Origin: an uncultured Bacteroidales bacterium | Lineage (GTDB): Bacteria > Bacteroidota > Bacteroidia > Bacteroidales > Paludibacteraceae | Length of the DNA stretch: 64,000 nt | Assembly: GCA_946187695.1 (NCBI GenBank) | Contig: CAMHSB010000004.1 | Span: forward strand, 1-64,000 | Direction of reading: 5' to 3' | In this document: positions 55,970 through 64,000 of the stretch, in pieces | Layout of the letters: each line of letters starts with the position of its first letter | Position numbering within the stretch: the first letter of the stretch is position 1 | Translations under genes and position numbers: made by a program | Notes under the pieces: generated by a model | What the model saw: the letters and a program-made list of their open reading frames with translations, nothing else | What the model was told of the DNA's origin: nothing | The model's database searches: none

Positions 55970-57028
55970 TTAATTTTGTCGGTTTTGTTGCCGATATTGG
56001 AGGGGAGTAAGACCGGTGAGGTCCTTGAAAACGCGGTAGAAGGTCTGGTCGGAAGAGAATCCGCTGAGGGCGATAGCATCGGCGATGGCATCGTGGTCAG
56101 AGGTATATTTGGGATCGCGGAGCAGTTGTTGTGCATGCTCCACGCGGTAACGGGCTACAAACTGGGAGAAACTGAAACCGGTGCAGCGGTTGATACAGTT
56201 GGAGACGTAGGTGCGGTTGGAGCCGACAGCGGTCGCAAGGTCTTGAATAGTGAGATGAGGATTGGTGAAGAGTTGCTGCTCGCGCAGGGTGGTTCCAATC
56301 TTATACATCAGGGCATCGGTCTCTTCGGTGGTCGCTTTGTCTTCCTGCGGCTCTTCGAGCGCAACGGTCTCTTTCGGCAGGATCGTGTGGGCTGCGACGT
56401 AACCGAGGCTGAAGAGCAGCACGGACATCAGGATGGCCGGAATGAAAACCAGCAGGCTGCCTTCAAACGTATCGCGTCCGAGGATATTGAGTAATGTGGA
56501 TACAACGGCGGTGATACCGATGAGAATAAGCAGCGTGTGGGTCGGCTGGAGAATGAAACTACGGTTGTCGGCGTAGGTATTGTCCAAGCGTTGTTGCGTG
56601 TTGCGTATCAGACGGTATCCGCGAATCAGTACCCAGATGACTTGTGCTGCAAAGCATATACGTGCTGCCAAATGAATAGGTACGTTGAACGGGAAGAGGA
56701 TTGTTACTAGTACCGCAGGAAGGAGAAGAAGCAGGACTTCGTAATCGATCTACGTGCGCGTGAGTGCGCGCAGGTACGCATAGTATAAAGGATATACGCA
56801 CAGGTTGACGATCAGGTAACTCCATTCGCCGATGAAACTCGGACAGTCGGAGAAATAGAGCCAGTGATCGGTGTAGAGAATGGTGGTAGCGATGTAGAAA
56901 AGCAGAATCGTGCCCGTGACGCGCGGCTCGTCATTGCCGCGGAACAAACGGATGGCGAAGAAGATGGTCCAGAAGAGACACACCATCATCGGAAGCGATA
57001 TAATCCAGTTGTATAACAAGTTTGGCAC
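55970..57028 (-). pseudogene. AraC-type membrane-bound regulator interrupted by a single in-frame TAG
   Basis: ORF 57028..56750 (MPNLLYNWIIS...YLRALTRT) stops at TAG 56752-56750; same frame continues IDYEVLLLLLPAVLVTILFPFNVPIHLAARICFAAQ... to an AraC HTH (LTIQDLATAVGSNRTYVSNCINRCTGFSFSQFVARYRVEHAQQLL). Confidence 0.85.
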
Positions 57029-57063
57029 GGTATTTGTAAGTAGATTAGTAGAAATTCAAAAGA

Positions 57064-57078
57064 CACTAATCATTAGTG
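57064..57078. promoter_or_regulatory. Operator-like palindrome upstream of the AraC-type gene
   Basis: CACTAAT-C-ATTAGTG. Confidence 0.4.
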
Positions 57079-57104
57079 GAACATAGAGATTGTTTGTTAT
57101 GAGG

Positions 57105-57132
57105 AGTAAGGCTGTCGGGAGACAGCCTTACT
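57105..57132 (-). terminator. Strong hairpin downstream of the five-gene operon
   Basis: AGTAAGGCTGTC-GGGA-GACAGCCTTACT, perfect 12-bp stem. Confidence 0.75.
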
Positions 57133-57136
57133 TGCT

Positions 57137-58456
57137 TTATTCGGTTACTTTGCGGTATTTGCCTTCGATAAGGAGCATACCGGGGAGAATCTCGCCGCCG
57201 GCAGTCTTGACGAAAGTCGTGTAGGGCAGAGTAGCGCCATCAGCCTCTTCGAGCACGGCGTTGTAGCGGTTGTCCCAGATCTGACCTTTCTTGGGCTTGA
57301 CGGTCGCTACGTATTTGTATTTCGTCTTACCGGTCTCGGGATCTTGGAGACGTTGTACCACCTGGAACTTGGAACTCTCGTTAATACCTTCCTTCATGCC
57401 GATCTTCGCAGCGTAGCCTTCGAGTTTGCCTTTCTCGTTGGTGAGAATGGAATAGACGGGAGTCTTGACCTTGAAGTCCTCGTATTGCTTGGCGAGCGCC
57501 ACGATGTTCTTATCCATCGAGCGGGCACAGATCGTACGAACGAGTTCGGTACGCGAGTACTTACCCTTGAGCACGGATTTCTTATCGAACTCGTACTCGT
57601 GCGCCACATACTTGAGGCGGTAGGTGGTTTCGTCGTTGAGGAAAGCTTTGATCTTCTCGGGATTCGGCGTTCCGGTATAATGGAACTGGTAGAAGATTGC
57701 AGCAATCGAGTCGTTCCACTCCAGCTGGTAGAGATACGAGTGTGTCTTGACCTTAAAGCCCGTGAAACTGTCAGCTATCTGTCCCGCTGCTTTGGCGAGG
57801 TCTCGTCCGCCGCTTCCCCCGGTGATGCCATCCAATATACCTCCGATGATACCCATTGCGGCCTTGGCGGCTGCGGCTTCCTGCTCGGCGGTGATATAGG
57901 TGATATCGTTGACAAGCACGAAGGTGTTATGCAGCAACTCTTCGCCGGCATCGGAGAGGGACGCAAGTCCGCGGGTGGTCTGCAGTGCAAGGGCCACATC
58001 CACATCGTTAGCGTTGTATTGGCCGCGCGTTTGGATGAGCTTGGTGTTGAACGTTGCTTCATCTACCGTACTACCCGTGAGCCCGAACCATTTGGCAACC
58101 ATGTATTTCGCCATCTGTTTCTCGTTGAGCAGATTTTCAGTGTGTTGCGCGTTCTTCTGCAACTCCTGCGCGGTCAGTTGGTGACCGTAAGTCGCTTTGA
58201 AATAACCCGAGTCACGACGTTGGAGCCCCCAGATGTGACGGTTGTTAATGACCCGCATACCGGCGATCGTGTGATCGTCGTACTTGTCTGGGATGGGCAG
58301 GGAGTCGAAGGCCTTGTAGATCTCGCCTCCGAACTCATCCTCGGGGTGATAAACCAACATCGTCGCCAGCGAGTTGCGGCGATAACTTAATTGCTCCTGC
58401 GCTTGTGCGGCAATCACCGCACAAACACAGAGCAATGTGATTAGGGTTTGTTTCAT
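57137..58456 (-). CDS. Exported protein of unknown function (operon gene 5)
   Basis: Signal peptide MKQTLITLLCVCAVIAAQAQ; start overlaps the previous gene's stop by 4 nt. Confidence 0.7.
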   Translation of the reverse strand: MKQTLITLLCVCAVIAAQAQEQLSYRRNSLATMLVYHPEDEFGGEIYKAFDSLPIPDKYDDHTIAGMRVINNRHIWGLQRRDSGYFKATYGHQLTAQELQKNAQHTENLLNEKQMAKYMVAKWFGLTGSTVDEATFNTKLIQTRGQYNANDVDVALALQTTRGLASLSDAGEELLHNTFVLVNDITYITAEQEAAAAKAAMGIIGGILDGITGGSGGRDLAKAAGQIADSFTGFKVKTHSYLYQLEWNDSIAAIFYQFHYTGTPNPEKIKAFLNDETTYRLKYVAHEYEFDKKSVLKGKYSRTELVRTICARSMDKNIVALAKQYEDFKVKTPVYSILTNEKGKLEGYAAKIGMKEGINESSKFQVVQRLQDPETGKTKYKYVATVKPKKGQIWDNRYNAVLEEADGATLPYTTFVKTAGGEILPGMLLIEGKYRKVTE

Positions 58457-59391
58457 AACAACGTTCTAAGGAACTCGATATTGACTTCTTTGTTCGGCTG
58501 GTGGTTACCGTAAGCGACACCGATCTGACGAGCTGCATCGATCTGCAGTTTCTGGAGGTCAATGCCGTCCTGATATTGCTTCATCTCGAACTTCCAATCG
58601 TCAAGAACCTTACCCTTGATCTCTTTGTAGAGCGTCATCGCATCGCCATAGCACTTGGCATCAGGCATGATGTTGGCTAAATATTCACCGGCTGCTGCTG
58701 CACCGACTGCGTTCTGCTCTGCAGCCCAGGCTTGACGTGCTTTGCCGAGGTTGATATAGCACTGGTTGTCGATGTAAGCCTGATAGATCTCTTGACCGGC
58801 AGCAAGAGCAGCATCGTAGTGCTTGGACTGCTGCGGGATGAGCGATACCCAGTACATCGCTTCCTCGTAGTTCTTCTGTGCGGCGAGGAAATGGGCCTTC
58901 TTGATCAGCGCTTCGCCTTCGTGGTCGTAGTACTCAATAATCTTGGTCTTACCTTCGTCCACGAACTTCGCGATAGCCGGCGATTGAAGAGGCATATGGC
59001 TGATGGCGTTCAGGTAGCACTTATTCTCCGTCTCACCCAGACCGTTGACAGTCATGGAGGTGGAAGAGAAAATGGTCTTTGCGTACGCGTCCACGATATA
59101 GAGGTTCATCTCCATTTTCTCGCGAATCTTCATAGGAGGTCCGGGGATGACATCTTTGTCGATCGGGGTGGTGGTGACGGTGAGGATGAACTGGCCCATA
59201 TAATCCAGACCGGCAATACCGTTGCGGGTCAGCAGTTGGGTCAGTTTGTTCTCGATCATGGCTTTAGCGCCTTGCGGGAACGACTCTTGGTCATCCATAG
59301 CGTACACGGAGATAGGCAGATATTGCGTCTCTGCGGCGAACATAGTAGCACTCATGAGCGCGGCCATGCATATGGAAAAAATCTTTTTCAT
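58453..59391 (-). CDS. Exported protein of unknown function (operon gene 4)
   Basis: Signal peptide; QYLPISVYAMDDQESFPQGAKAMIENKLTQLLTRNGIAGLD region. Confidence 0.7.
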   Translation of the reverse strand: MKKIFSICMAALMSATMFAAETQYLPISVYAMDDQESFPQGAKAMIENKLTQLLTRNGIAGLDYMGQFILTVTTTPIDKDVIPGPPMKIREKMEMNLYIVDAYAKTIFSSTSMTVNGLGETENKCYLNAISHMPLQSPAIAKFVDEGKTKIIEYYDHEGEALIKKAHFLAAQKNYEEAMYWVSLIPQQSKHYDAALAAGQEIYQAYIDNQCYINLGKARQAWAAEQNAVGAAAAGEYLANIMPDAKCYGDAMTLYKEIKGKVLDDWKFEMKQYQDGIDLQKLQIDAARQIGVAYGNHQPNKEVNIEFLRTLL

Positions 59392-59392
59392 A

Positions 59393-60343
59393 TTATTTCT
59401 CTCCTAAAATGATCACAGCACGGCCAAGACCTTTAACTAGGACTTTGGACGGGATGTTATACGGTTCTTTCTTGAGCATTTTCGCGAGCCCTTTGGCAAA
59501 AGCGTTCGCATCGATAGCACGTCCGCGCTCGTCATAAACCGGAATACGTACCTGCGTGAAGTTCGCTACGTTCTCCGAAGCGTACGGCATCGAGAAACGA
59601 CCTTGCACGGTGTTGAGTTGGAGCCAGTTATTGATGACGTCGATCAACTCATCGTCGCCAAACTCGGTCTCAAGGTCCACACCGGCTGCGTTGTTAGCAA
59701 ACACTTTGACGTCCATGCTGATCTCACGACCAATCTGCTGCATCTCTTCGAAATGTGCCTGCAAACGGTTGTTGAAATTATCCATGTTGGCTACGATCGC
59801 CTCTTCGAGCAGTACGTCCACGTCTGCCGAAAAAGAGGGAGCACCCGTACCGGCAGCAGAGCCGATGGACTTGGCGGTATAGGCATCGCGGCCTTCGAGA
59901 ATGTAAGAGAGGGAGTGTTTCGGTCCCATATCTTTGACATCCCAAGTGAGCTCAAGGATGATGTCACATTTCGCAGTACGAGCTACCTCATCCAGCGGTG
60001 ACTCGGACAGTTCATTACCGGCCTTGCTGGTCGTGAGGTTGTCTTCCATACGACGTTGCTCGAGGTTCTTGAGCTCTTGCTCAAGGCTCTTGAGCGGGAA
60101 CTGACGCTCGGCCATGAGATCGTTGATCTTGGCAATAGCCAGTTTGAGACCCATATTCTCCTGAAGTGCCTGTTTGTAGTTCGGCACTTTGGCGGTTGTA
60201 CCCATGTTCTCAACCTCGGTGTAGTAACCGTTATTGATACACCAAACGTCAGACGGGATAACCATCAACTCGGGTTTCTTGATCTGTGCACTCGCCATCA
60301 GCGCTACCAGCGCGAGAGCGAGGGTGAATAGTGACTTTTTCAT
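59393..60343 (-). CDS. DUF6175-like exported protein (operon gene 3)
   Basis: PELMVIPSDVWCINNGYYTEVENMGTTAKVPNYKQALQEN; recalled from DUF6175. Confidence 0.65.
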   Translation of the reverse strand: MKKSLFTLALALVALMASAQIKKPELMVIPSDVWCINNGYYTEVENMGTTAKVPNYKQALQENMGLKLAIAKINDLMAERQFPLKSLEQELKNLEQRRMEDNLTTSKAGNELSESPLDEVARTAKCDIILELTWDVKDMGPKHSLSYILEGRDAYTAKSIGSAAGTGAPSFSADVDVLLEEAIVANMDNFNNRLQAHFEEMQQIGREISMDVKVFANNAAGVDLETEFGDDELIDVINNWLQLNTVQGRFSMPYASENVANFTQVRIPVYDERGRAIDANAFAKGLAKMLKKEPYNIPSKVLVKGLGRAVIILGEK

Positions 60344-60344
60344 A

Positions 60345-60836
60345 TTAATATCTTCCTTCCATAGGGATTATACCATCCATTCTTAATCTTTGTTGCAGAC
60401 CTGCGCGATCCACGGTCACGGTCACAGACTCCACCATCTGACGACCGTCGCGTTGATAACGGGTAGAACCGACACGTTTGTCTTTGAGGTTGGCATATTG
60501 AGTCCATGCACCACCGTCTGCGAAGAAAGCGTTGAAGTAGTCCTCATGTTTCTCGCGTGCGTTCATGTCGAAACATAGCGGTTTGAGGTCCGAGATGCCG
60601 TTACTACCGGCTTTGACACCATTGAAGATCACTTCCTGAACGGCTTTGCGTTGGCCGTCTGTGAAAGCAAGCACCGCATCTTTGGCGCGTACTTGTACGC
60701 GGATGACATAACTGCCGTCGTAGTTGGCGCTGAGCACCACACTCGGTTTCTCGTAGTAGGCCTGCGAGCGCTTGGTGCCGCACGATGCGAGAAGAATCAT
60801 CGCAAAAGCGGCAATGAATATACTTAACTTTTTCAT
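60345..60836 (-). CDS. Lipoprotein, paralogue of the next gene (operon gene 2)
   Basis: Lipobox LLASCG; GQRKAVQEVIFNG...EDYFNAFFADGGAWTQYAN shared with 60851-61348. Confidence 0.75.
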   Translation of the reverse strand: MKKLSIFIAAFAMILLASCGTKRSQAYYEKPSVVLSANYDGSYVIRVQVRAKDAVLAFTDGQRKAVQEVIFNGVKAGSNGISDLKPLCFDMNAREKHEDYFNAFFADGGAWTQYANLKDKRVGSTRYQRDGRQMVESVTVTVDRAGLQQRLRMDGIIPMEGRY

Positions 60837-60850
60837 AATGGTCTATCTGT

Positions 60851-61348
60851 TTAGAATCCTGAATTGAGTCCACGAATCACGCCGGCAGCTTCGAGTGCTT
60901 TGCGCAGATCGTCTTTGCGCACACTGACCACGCAGCCGACTTTGTATTCTTTACCTACCTTCACGGTTTCGGTAGTACCGCCCATGATAGAAGCATATTT
61001 CTGGAACTCGCCGCCGTCTGCGAAGAAGCTCTTGAAATACTCCTCAAACTGGGTCTCTACTCCGGGAGAACTGGCCATCGGACGTTGCGAAACGCAACCC
61101 TGACCACCGCCGTAACCCTTGAAGATCACACCGTGTACGGCGTTCTTACGGCATTGGTTCTCTGCCACCGATGCTTTCTTGGAATAGGTCCACACTTTTA
61201 CGAGATAGGTGCCTTGAATAGCATTGCCGGCACACTCGATCTCATAGCGGAACTGATCCGTATCTTTGTTCGCCTGTTTCTGGCGAAGACCTGCGCTCGC
61301 CGGCAGACATAATGCCATAACGAGCAATGAAAGAAGAATTTTTTTCAT
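60851..61348 (-). CDS. Exported protein, paralogue of the lipoprotein (operon gene 1)
   Basis: Signal peptide; CRKNAVHGVIFKG...EEYFKSFFADGGEFQKYAS. Confidence 0.75.
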   Translation of the reverse strand: MKKILLSLLVMALCLPASAGLRQKQANKDTDQFRYEIECAGNAIQGTYLVKVWTYSKKASVAENQCRKNAVHGVIFKGYGGGQGCVSQRPMASSPGVETQFEEYFKSFFADGGEFQKYASIMGGTTETVKVGKEYKVGCVVSVRKDDLRKALEAAGVIRGLNSGF

Positions 61349-61399
61349 ATAATAATAGATTTAATTTGTGTTTCGTAGATTTAATATCAGTTTCGGCGG

Positions 61400-61430
61400 C
61401 AAAGATACGAAATCTTTTGCATACATGCAA
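61400..61430 (-). promoter_or_regulatory. Promoter TTG-N20-TATCTTTG
   Basis: Upstream of the five-gene operon. Confidence 0.78.
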
Positions 61431-61463
61431 ATTTATTTTTCCTTTTTGCCTAAAAAGGTACAA

Positions 61464-61494
61464 AAAAAACGCACATCTCCGAAGAAATATGCGC
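61464..61494 (-). terminator. Terminator of the 61538-62032 gene
   Basis: Minus strand CGCATATTTC-TTCG-GAGATGTGCG followed by TTTTTTTT. Confidence 0.75.
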
Positions 61495-61537
61495 TTTTTC
61501 GTAAAATAATGTTACTAACTCGTAATCGAACGACCGA

Positions 61538-62032
61538 TTAGAATTTGTAACGAACGCCCAACTGGATACCACCCCAGAGACCACGGTGGTTAAACTCAAT
61601 ACCGTTGTTACCGGCGATACCGATTGACGGACGCCAATCCAAGGAGAGTTGGAACGGGAACCAGAAGTCATACTCGATACCGATATGACCGGCTACACCT
61701 GCGTACCACCAACCTTTAACATCACTCGTCGGGAAGACGAAACCGCCCGAACCACCGACACCCATGTACCAGTGCCACTCACCCTTGTTGTTCCAAGGAA
61801 CGGGAGCGTTGAACGGATCGATCCAATCGTAGGTTACATGACCACCGACACCCACACCGCTGTTAATCGGCAGGATGACGTTAGCAGCAACGTCTAACAT
61901 GTTGCTCTCGCCAAAACCATGCTGATAAGAGAACGACGACCATGCACCGAGGTTAACACCGACAGCACGAGGTTGTGCATAAGCTGCCAAGCTGGCTACA
62001 GCCAAGACAGCTACAAAAAGATATTTTTTCAT
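61538..62032 (-). CDS. Small exported, probably beta-barrel protein
   Basis: Signal peptide, alternating aromatic strands, C-terminal GIQLGVRYKF. Confidence 0.65.
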   Translation of the reverse strand: MKKYLFVAVLAVASLAAYAQPRAVGVNLGAWSSFSYQHGFGESNMLDVAANVILPINSGVGVGGHVTYDWIDPFNAPVPWNNKGEWHWYMGVGGSGGFVFPTSDVKGWWYAGVAGHIGIEYDFWFPFQLSLDWRPSIGIAGNNGIEFNHRGLWGGIQLGVRYKF

Positions 62033-62131
62033 TTTGTTGTTAAATTAAATTGGTTAATATTCCACCATGAAAGGCTACCATTTAGCAGCCTTTCTTGGTG
62101 TTAATAATTTGTCGTTATCACGTCCCTTCCT

Positions 62132-62150
62132 CCCTCTCCTTGGGAGAGGG
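62132..62150. repeat. REP-like palindrome
   Basis: CCCTCTCC-TTG-GGAGAGGG, flanked by TCGGGGAGAGG. Confidence 0.7.
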
Positions 62151-62165
62151 TCGGGGAGAGGTGTT

Positions 62166-63176
62166 TTACTTATTCAGTGCGAGCGCTACATTCACCGCGC
62201 AAGCTACGGTACATCCTACCATCGGGTTGTTACCGATACCCAGGAAGCCCATCATCTCTACGTGAGCCGGAACGGAGCTCGAACCTGCGAACTGAGCGTC
62301 GCTGTGCATACGACCCAGCGTATCCGTCATTCCGTAGGAAGCAGGACCTGCAGCCATATTGTCCGGGTGCAAGGTACGACCGGTACCACCGCCGGAAGCA
62401 ACGCTGAAGTACGGCTTGCCGGCCAGGATACGCTCTTTCTTATACGTACCTGCTACCGGGTGTTGGAAACGCGTCGGGTTCGTCGAGTTACCGGTAATGG
62501 AAACATCGACATTCTCATGCCAGAGGATAGCCACGCCTTCACGAACATCGTCTGCACCGTAGCAGTTAACCTTCGCACGCGGACCATCGCTGTACGCTTT
62601 CTTACGAACGATCTTCAGCTCGCCCGTGAAATAGTCGAACTCGGTCTGTACATAGGTGAAACCGTTGATACGGCTGATGATCATAGCAGCGTCTTTGCCT
62701 AGACCGTTGAGGATGCAGCGGAGCGGGTTCTTACGAACCTTGTTCGCCATCTCAGCAATCTTGATAGCGCCCTCAGCGGCTGCGAAACTCTCGTGACCTG
62801 CCAGGAAAGCAAAGCACTGAGTCTCCTCGCGCAGCAGACGAGCTGCCAGGTTACCGTGACCGATACCTACCTTGCGGTCGTCAGCTACGGAACCCGGGAT
62901 ACAGAAAGCCTGCAGACCGATACCGATAGCCTCGGCAGCGTCAGCAGCGTTCTTGCAACCTTTCTTCAAGGCAATTGCCGTACCTACTACATACGCCCAT
63001 TTGGCGTTCTCAAAACAAATACGTTGCGTCTCCTCGCATGTCAGATAAGGATCGAGGCCGTATTGTTCGCAAATCTGGTTTGCCTCCTCGATGGAAGCGA
63101 TACCGTTAGCGTTCAGAGCGGCGAGAATCTGTTTCTCGCGGCGGTCTTGCGACTCAAATTTTACTTCACGAATCAT
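62166..63176 (-). CDS. GGGtGRT protein family
   Basis: Contains ASGGGTGRTLHPDNMAAGPASYG, the family-defining motif. Confidence 0.85.
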   Translation of the reverse strand: MIREVKFESQDRREKQILAALNANGIASIEEANQICEQYGLDPYLTCEETQRICFENAKWAYVVGTAIALKKGCKNAADAAEAIGIGLQAFCIPGSVADDRKVGIGHGNLAARLLREETQCFAFLAGHESFAAAEGAIKIAEMANKVRKNPLRCILNGLGKDAAMIISRINGFTYVQTEFDYFTGELKIVRKKAYSDGPRAKVNCYGADDVREGVAILWHENVDVSITGNSTNPTRFQHPVAGTYKKERILAGKPYFSVASGGGTGRTLHPDNMAAGPASYGMTDTLGRMHSDAQFAGSSSVPAHVEMMGFLGIGNNPMVGCTVACAVNVALALNK

Positions 63177-63188
63177 AATCTCTCCTCC

Positions 63189-63890
63189 TTAGTTTTTGCG
63201 TGGATCAATCGATTTAACTGCACCTTGCTCTTTGGTCGTGCGGCCATACGTACCGGTTACGCTCTTCAGCGCTTCGTCTGCCGGAACACCCTTCTTGATG
63301 GCGTCCATGAACTTACCCATGTGTACGTACTCATATCCGCAAACCTCATTGTCCTCATCGAGGAACTCCTTGGTGATGTAACCTTCGGTTAACTGCAGGT
63401 AACGAACGCCTTTAGCCTTGGTCGAATACAACGTACCGCACTGGCTAACGAGACCCTTACCGAGGTCTTCCAGACCTGCACCGATGGTCAGACCGCCCTC
63501 CGAGAACGCACTCTGCGTACGTCCGTAAACGATCTGCAGGAACAACTCGCGCATTGCCGTGTTGATAGCGTCGCAAACGAGGTCTGTGTTCAGCGCCTCA
63601 AGAATCGTCTTGCCCGGCAGAATCTCTGCGGCCATAGCAGCCGAGTGGGTCATACCCGAACAACCGATGGTCTCAACGAGAGCCTCTTCGATGATACCGT
63701 CTTTTACATTCAAGCTGAGTTTGCAGCAACCTTGTTGCGGTGCACACCAGCCGATACCGTGCGTCATACCCGAGATGTCCTTGATCTCAGTAGCCTTCAC
63801 CCATTTGCCCTCTTCAGGAATCGGTGCGGGACCATGTTTCGGACCCTTCGCTACAACGCACATTTCTTGTACTTCTTTCGAATAAATCAT
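63189..63890 (-). CDS. NifU/IscU-like iron-sulfur scaffold-type protein adjacent to GGGtGRT gene
   Basis: VETIGCSGMTHSAAMAAEILPGKTILEAL and CAPQQGCC; NifU N-terminal-like. Confidence 0.75.
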   Translation of the reverse strand: MIYSKEVQEMCVVAKGPKHGPAPIPEEGKWVKATEIKDISGMTHGIGWCAPQQGCCKLSLNVKDGIIEEALVETIGCSGMTHSAAMAAEILPGKTILEALNTDLVCDAINTAMRELFLQIVYGRTQSAFSEGGLTIGAGLEDLGKGLVSQCGTLYSTKAKGVRYLQLTEGYITKEFLDEDNEVCGYEYVHMGKFMDAIKKGVPADEALKSVTGTYGRTTKEQGAVKSIDPRKN

Positions 63891-64000
63891 GTGTTTTGAA
63901 ATTGTTATTTGTTATTTCTTTTTTGCTATTTGCACATTTCTTGGCCCCGTATCCGGGGCGCGATTATTAGCTTTGCACATTTTGCGCGGCAAAATTACTA

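Noticed and set aside
55970-57028. Genome-wide amber recoding
   Set aside because: recA (and only one tolerated internal TAG seen) shows TAG used as a normal stop; a single disrupted gene is the simpler reading.
57344-58390. 348-aa plus-strand ORF
   Set aside because: Antisense shadow of operon gene 5, whose signal peptide and coupling are convincing.

Overview
The 64 kb window is chromosomal DNA from a Bacteroidales-type bacterium. Support: SusC/SusD pair, TAnnTTTG promoters, DUF2130/DUF4421/DUF4924/DUF6175-like proteins and recurrent Por/T9SS-like C-terminal tails. There are no rRNA genes, CRISPR arrays, prophage or IS transposases. Mostly housekeeping: AI-2E transporter, Upp, DprA, ParC/GyrA, Maf, AckA-Pta, TopB, RecA, Nth, Pth, L25, TyrS, two OmpA proteins, two tRNAs. 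It also carries a small pectin locus (SusC, SusD, PL1-like lyase, secreted protein, GH28). Most notable signals: (1) an accessory island at 5.4-13.9 kb with two RelE/ParE-like modules separated by exact 96-bp direct repeats that look derived from the leader of a neighbouring 1886-aa surface protein gene, then a VapD-like module; (2) a sigma-54-type activator fused in frame to an LptE-like lipoprotein; (3) a five-gene translationally coupled operon of unknown exported proteins at 57-61 kb; (4) an AraC-type membrane regulator interrupted by one in-frame TAG; (5) five proteins sharing a short C-terminal tail; (6) an unusually uniform promoter architecture (TTG-N20-TAnnTTTG) with a recurrent TTGCATATATGCAA palindrome; (7) period-7 microrepeats filling intercistronic spacers and invading one coding sequence. 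All calls come from reading the sequence and the supplied ORFs; no database search was run.
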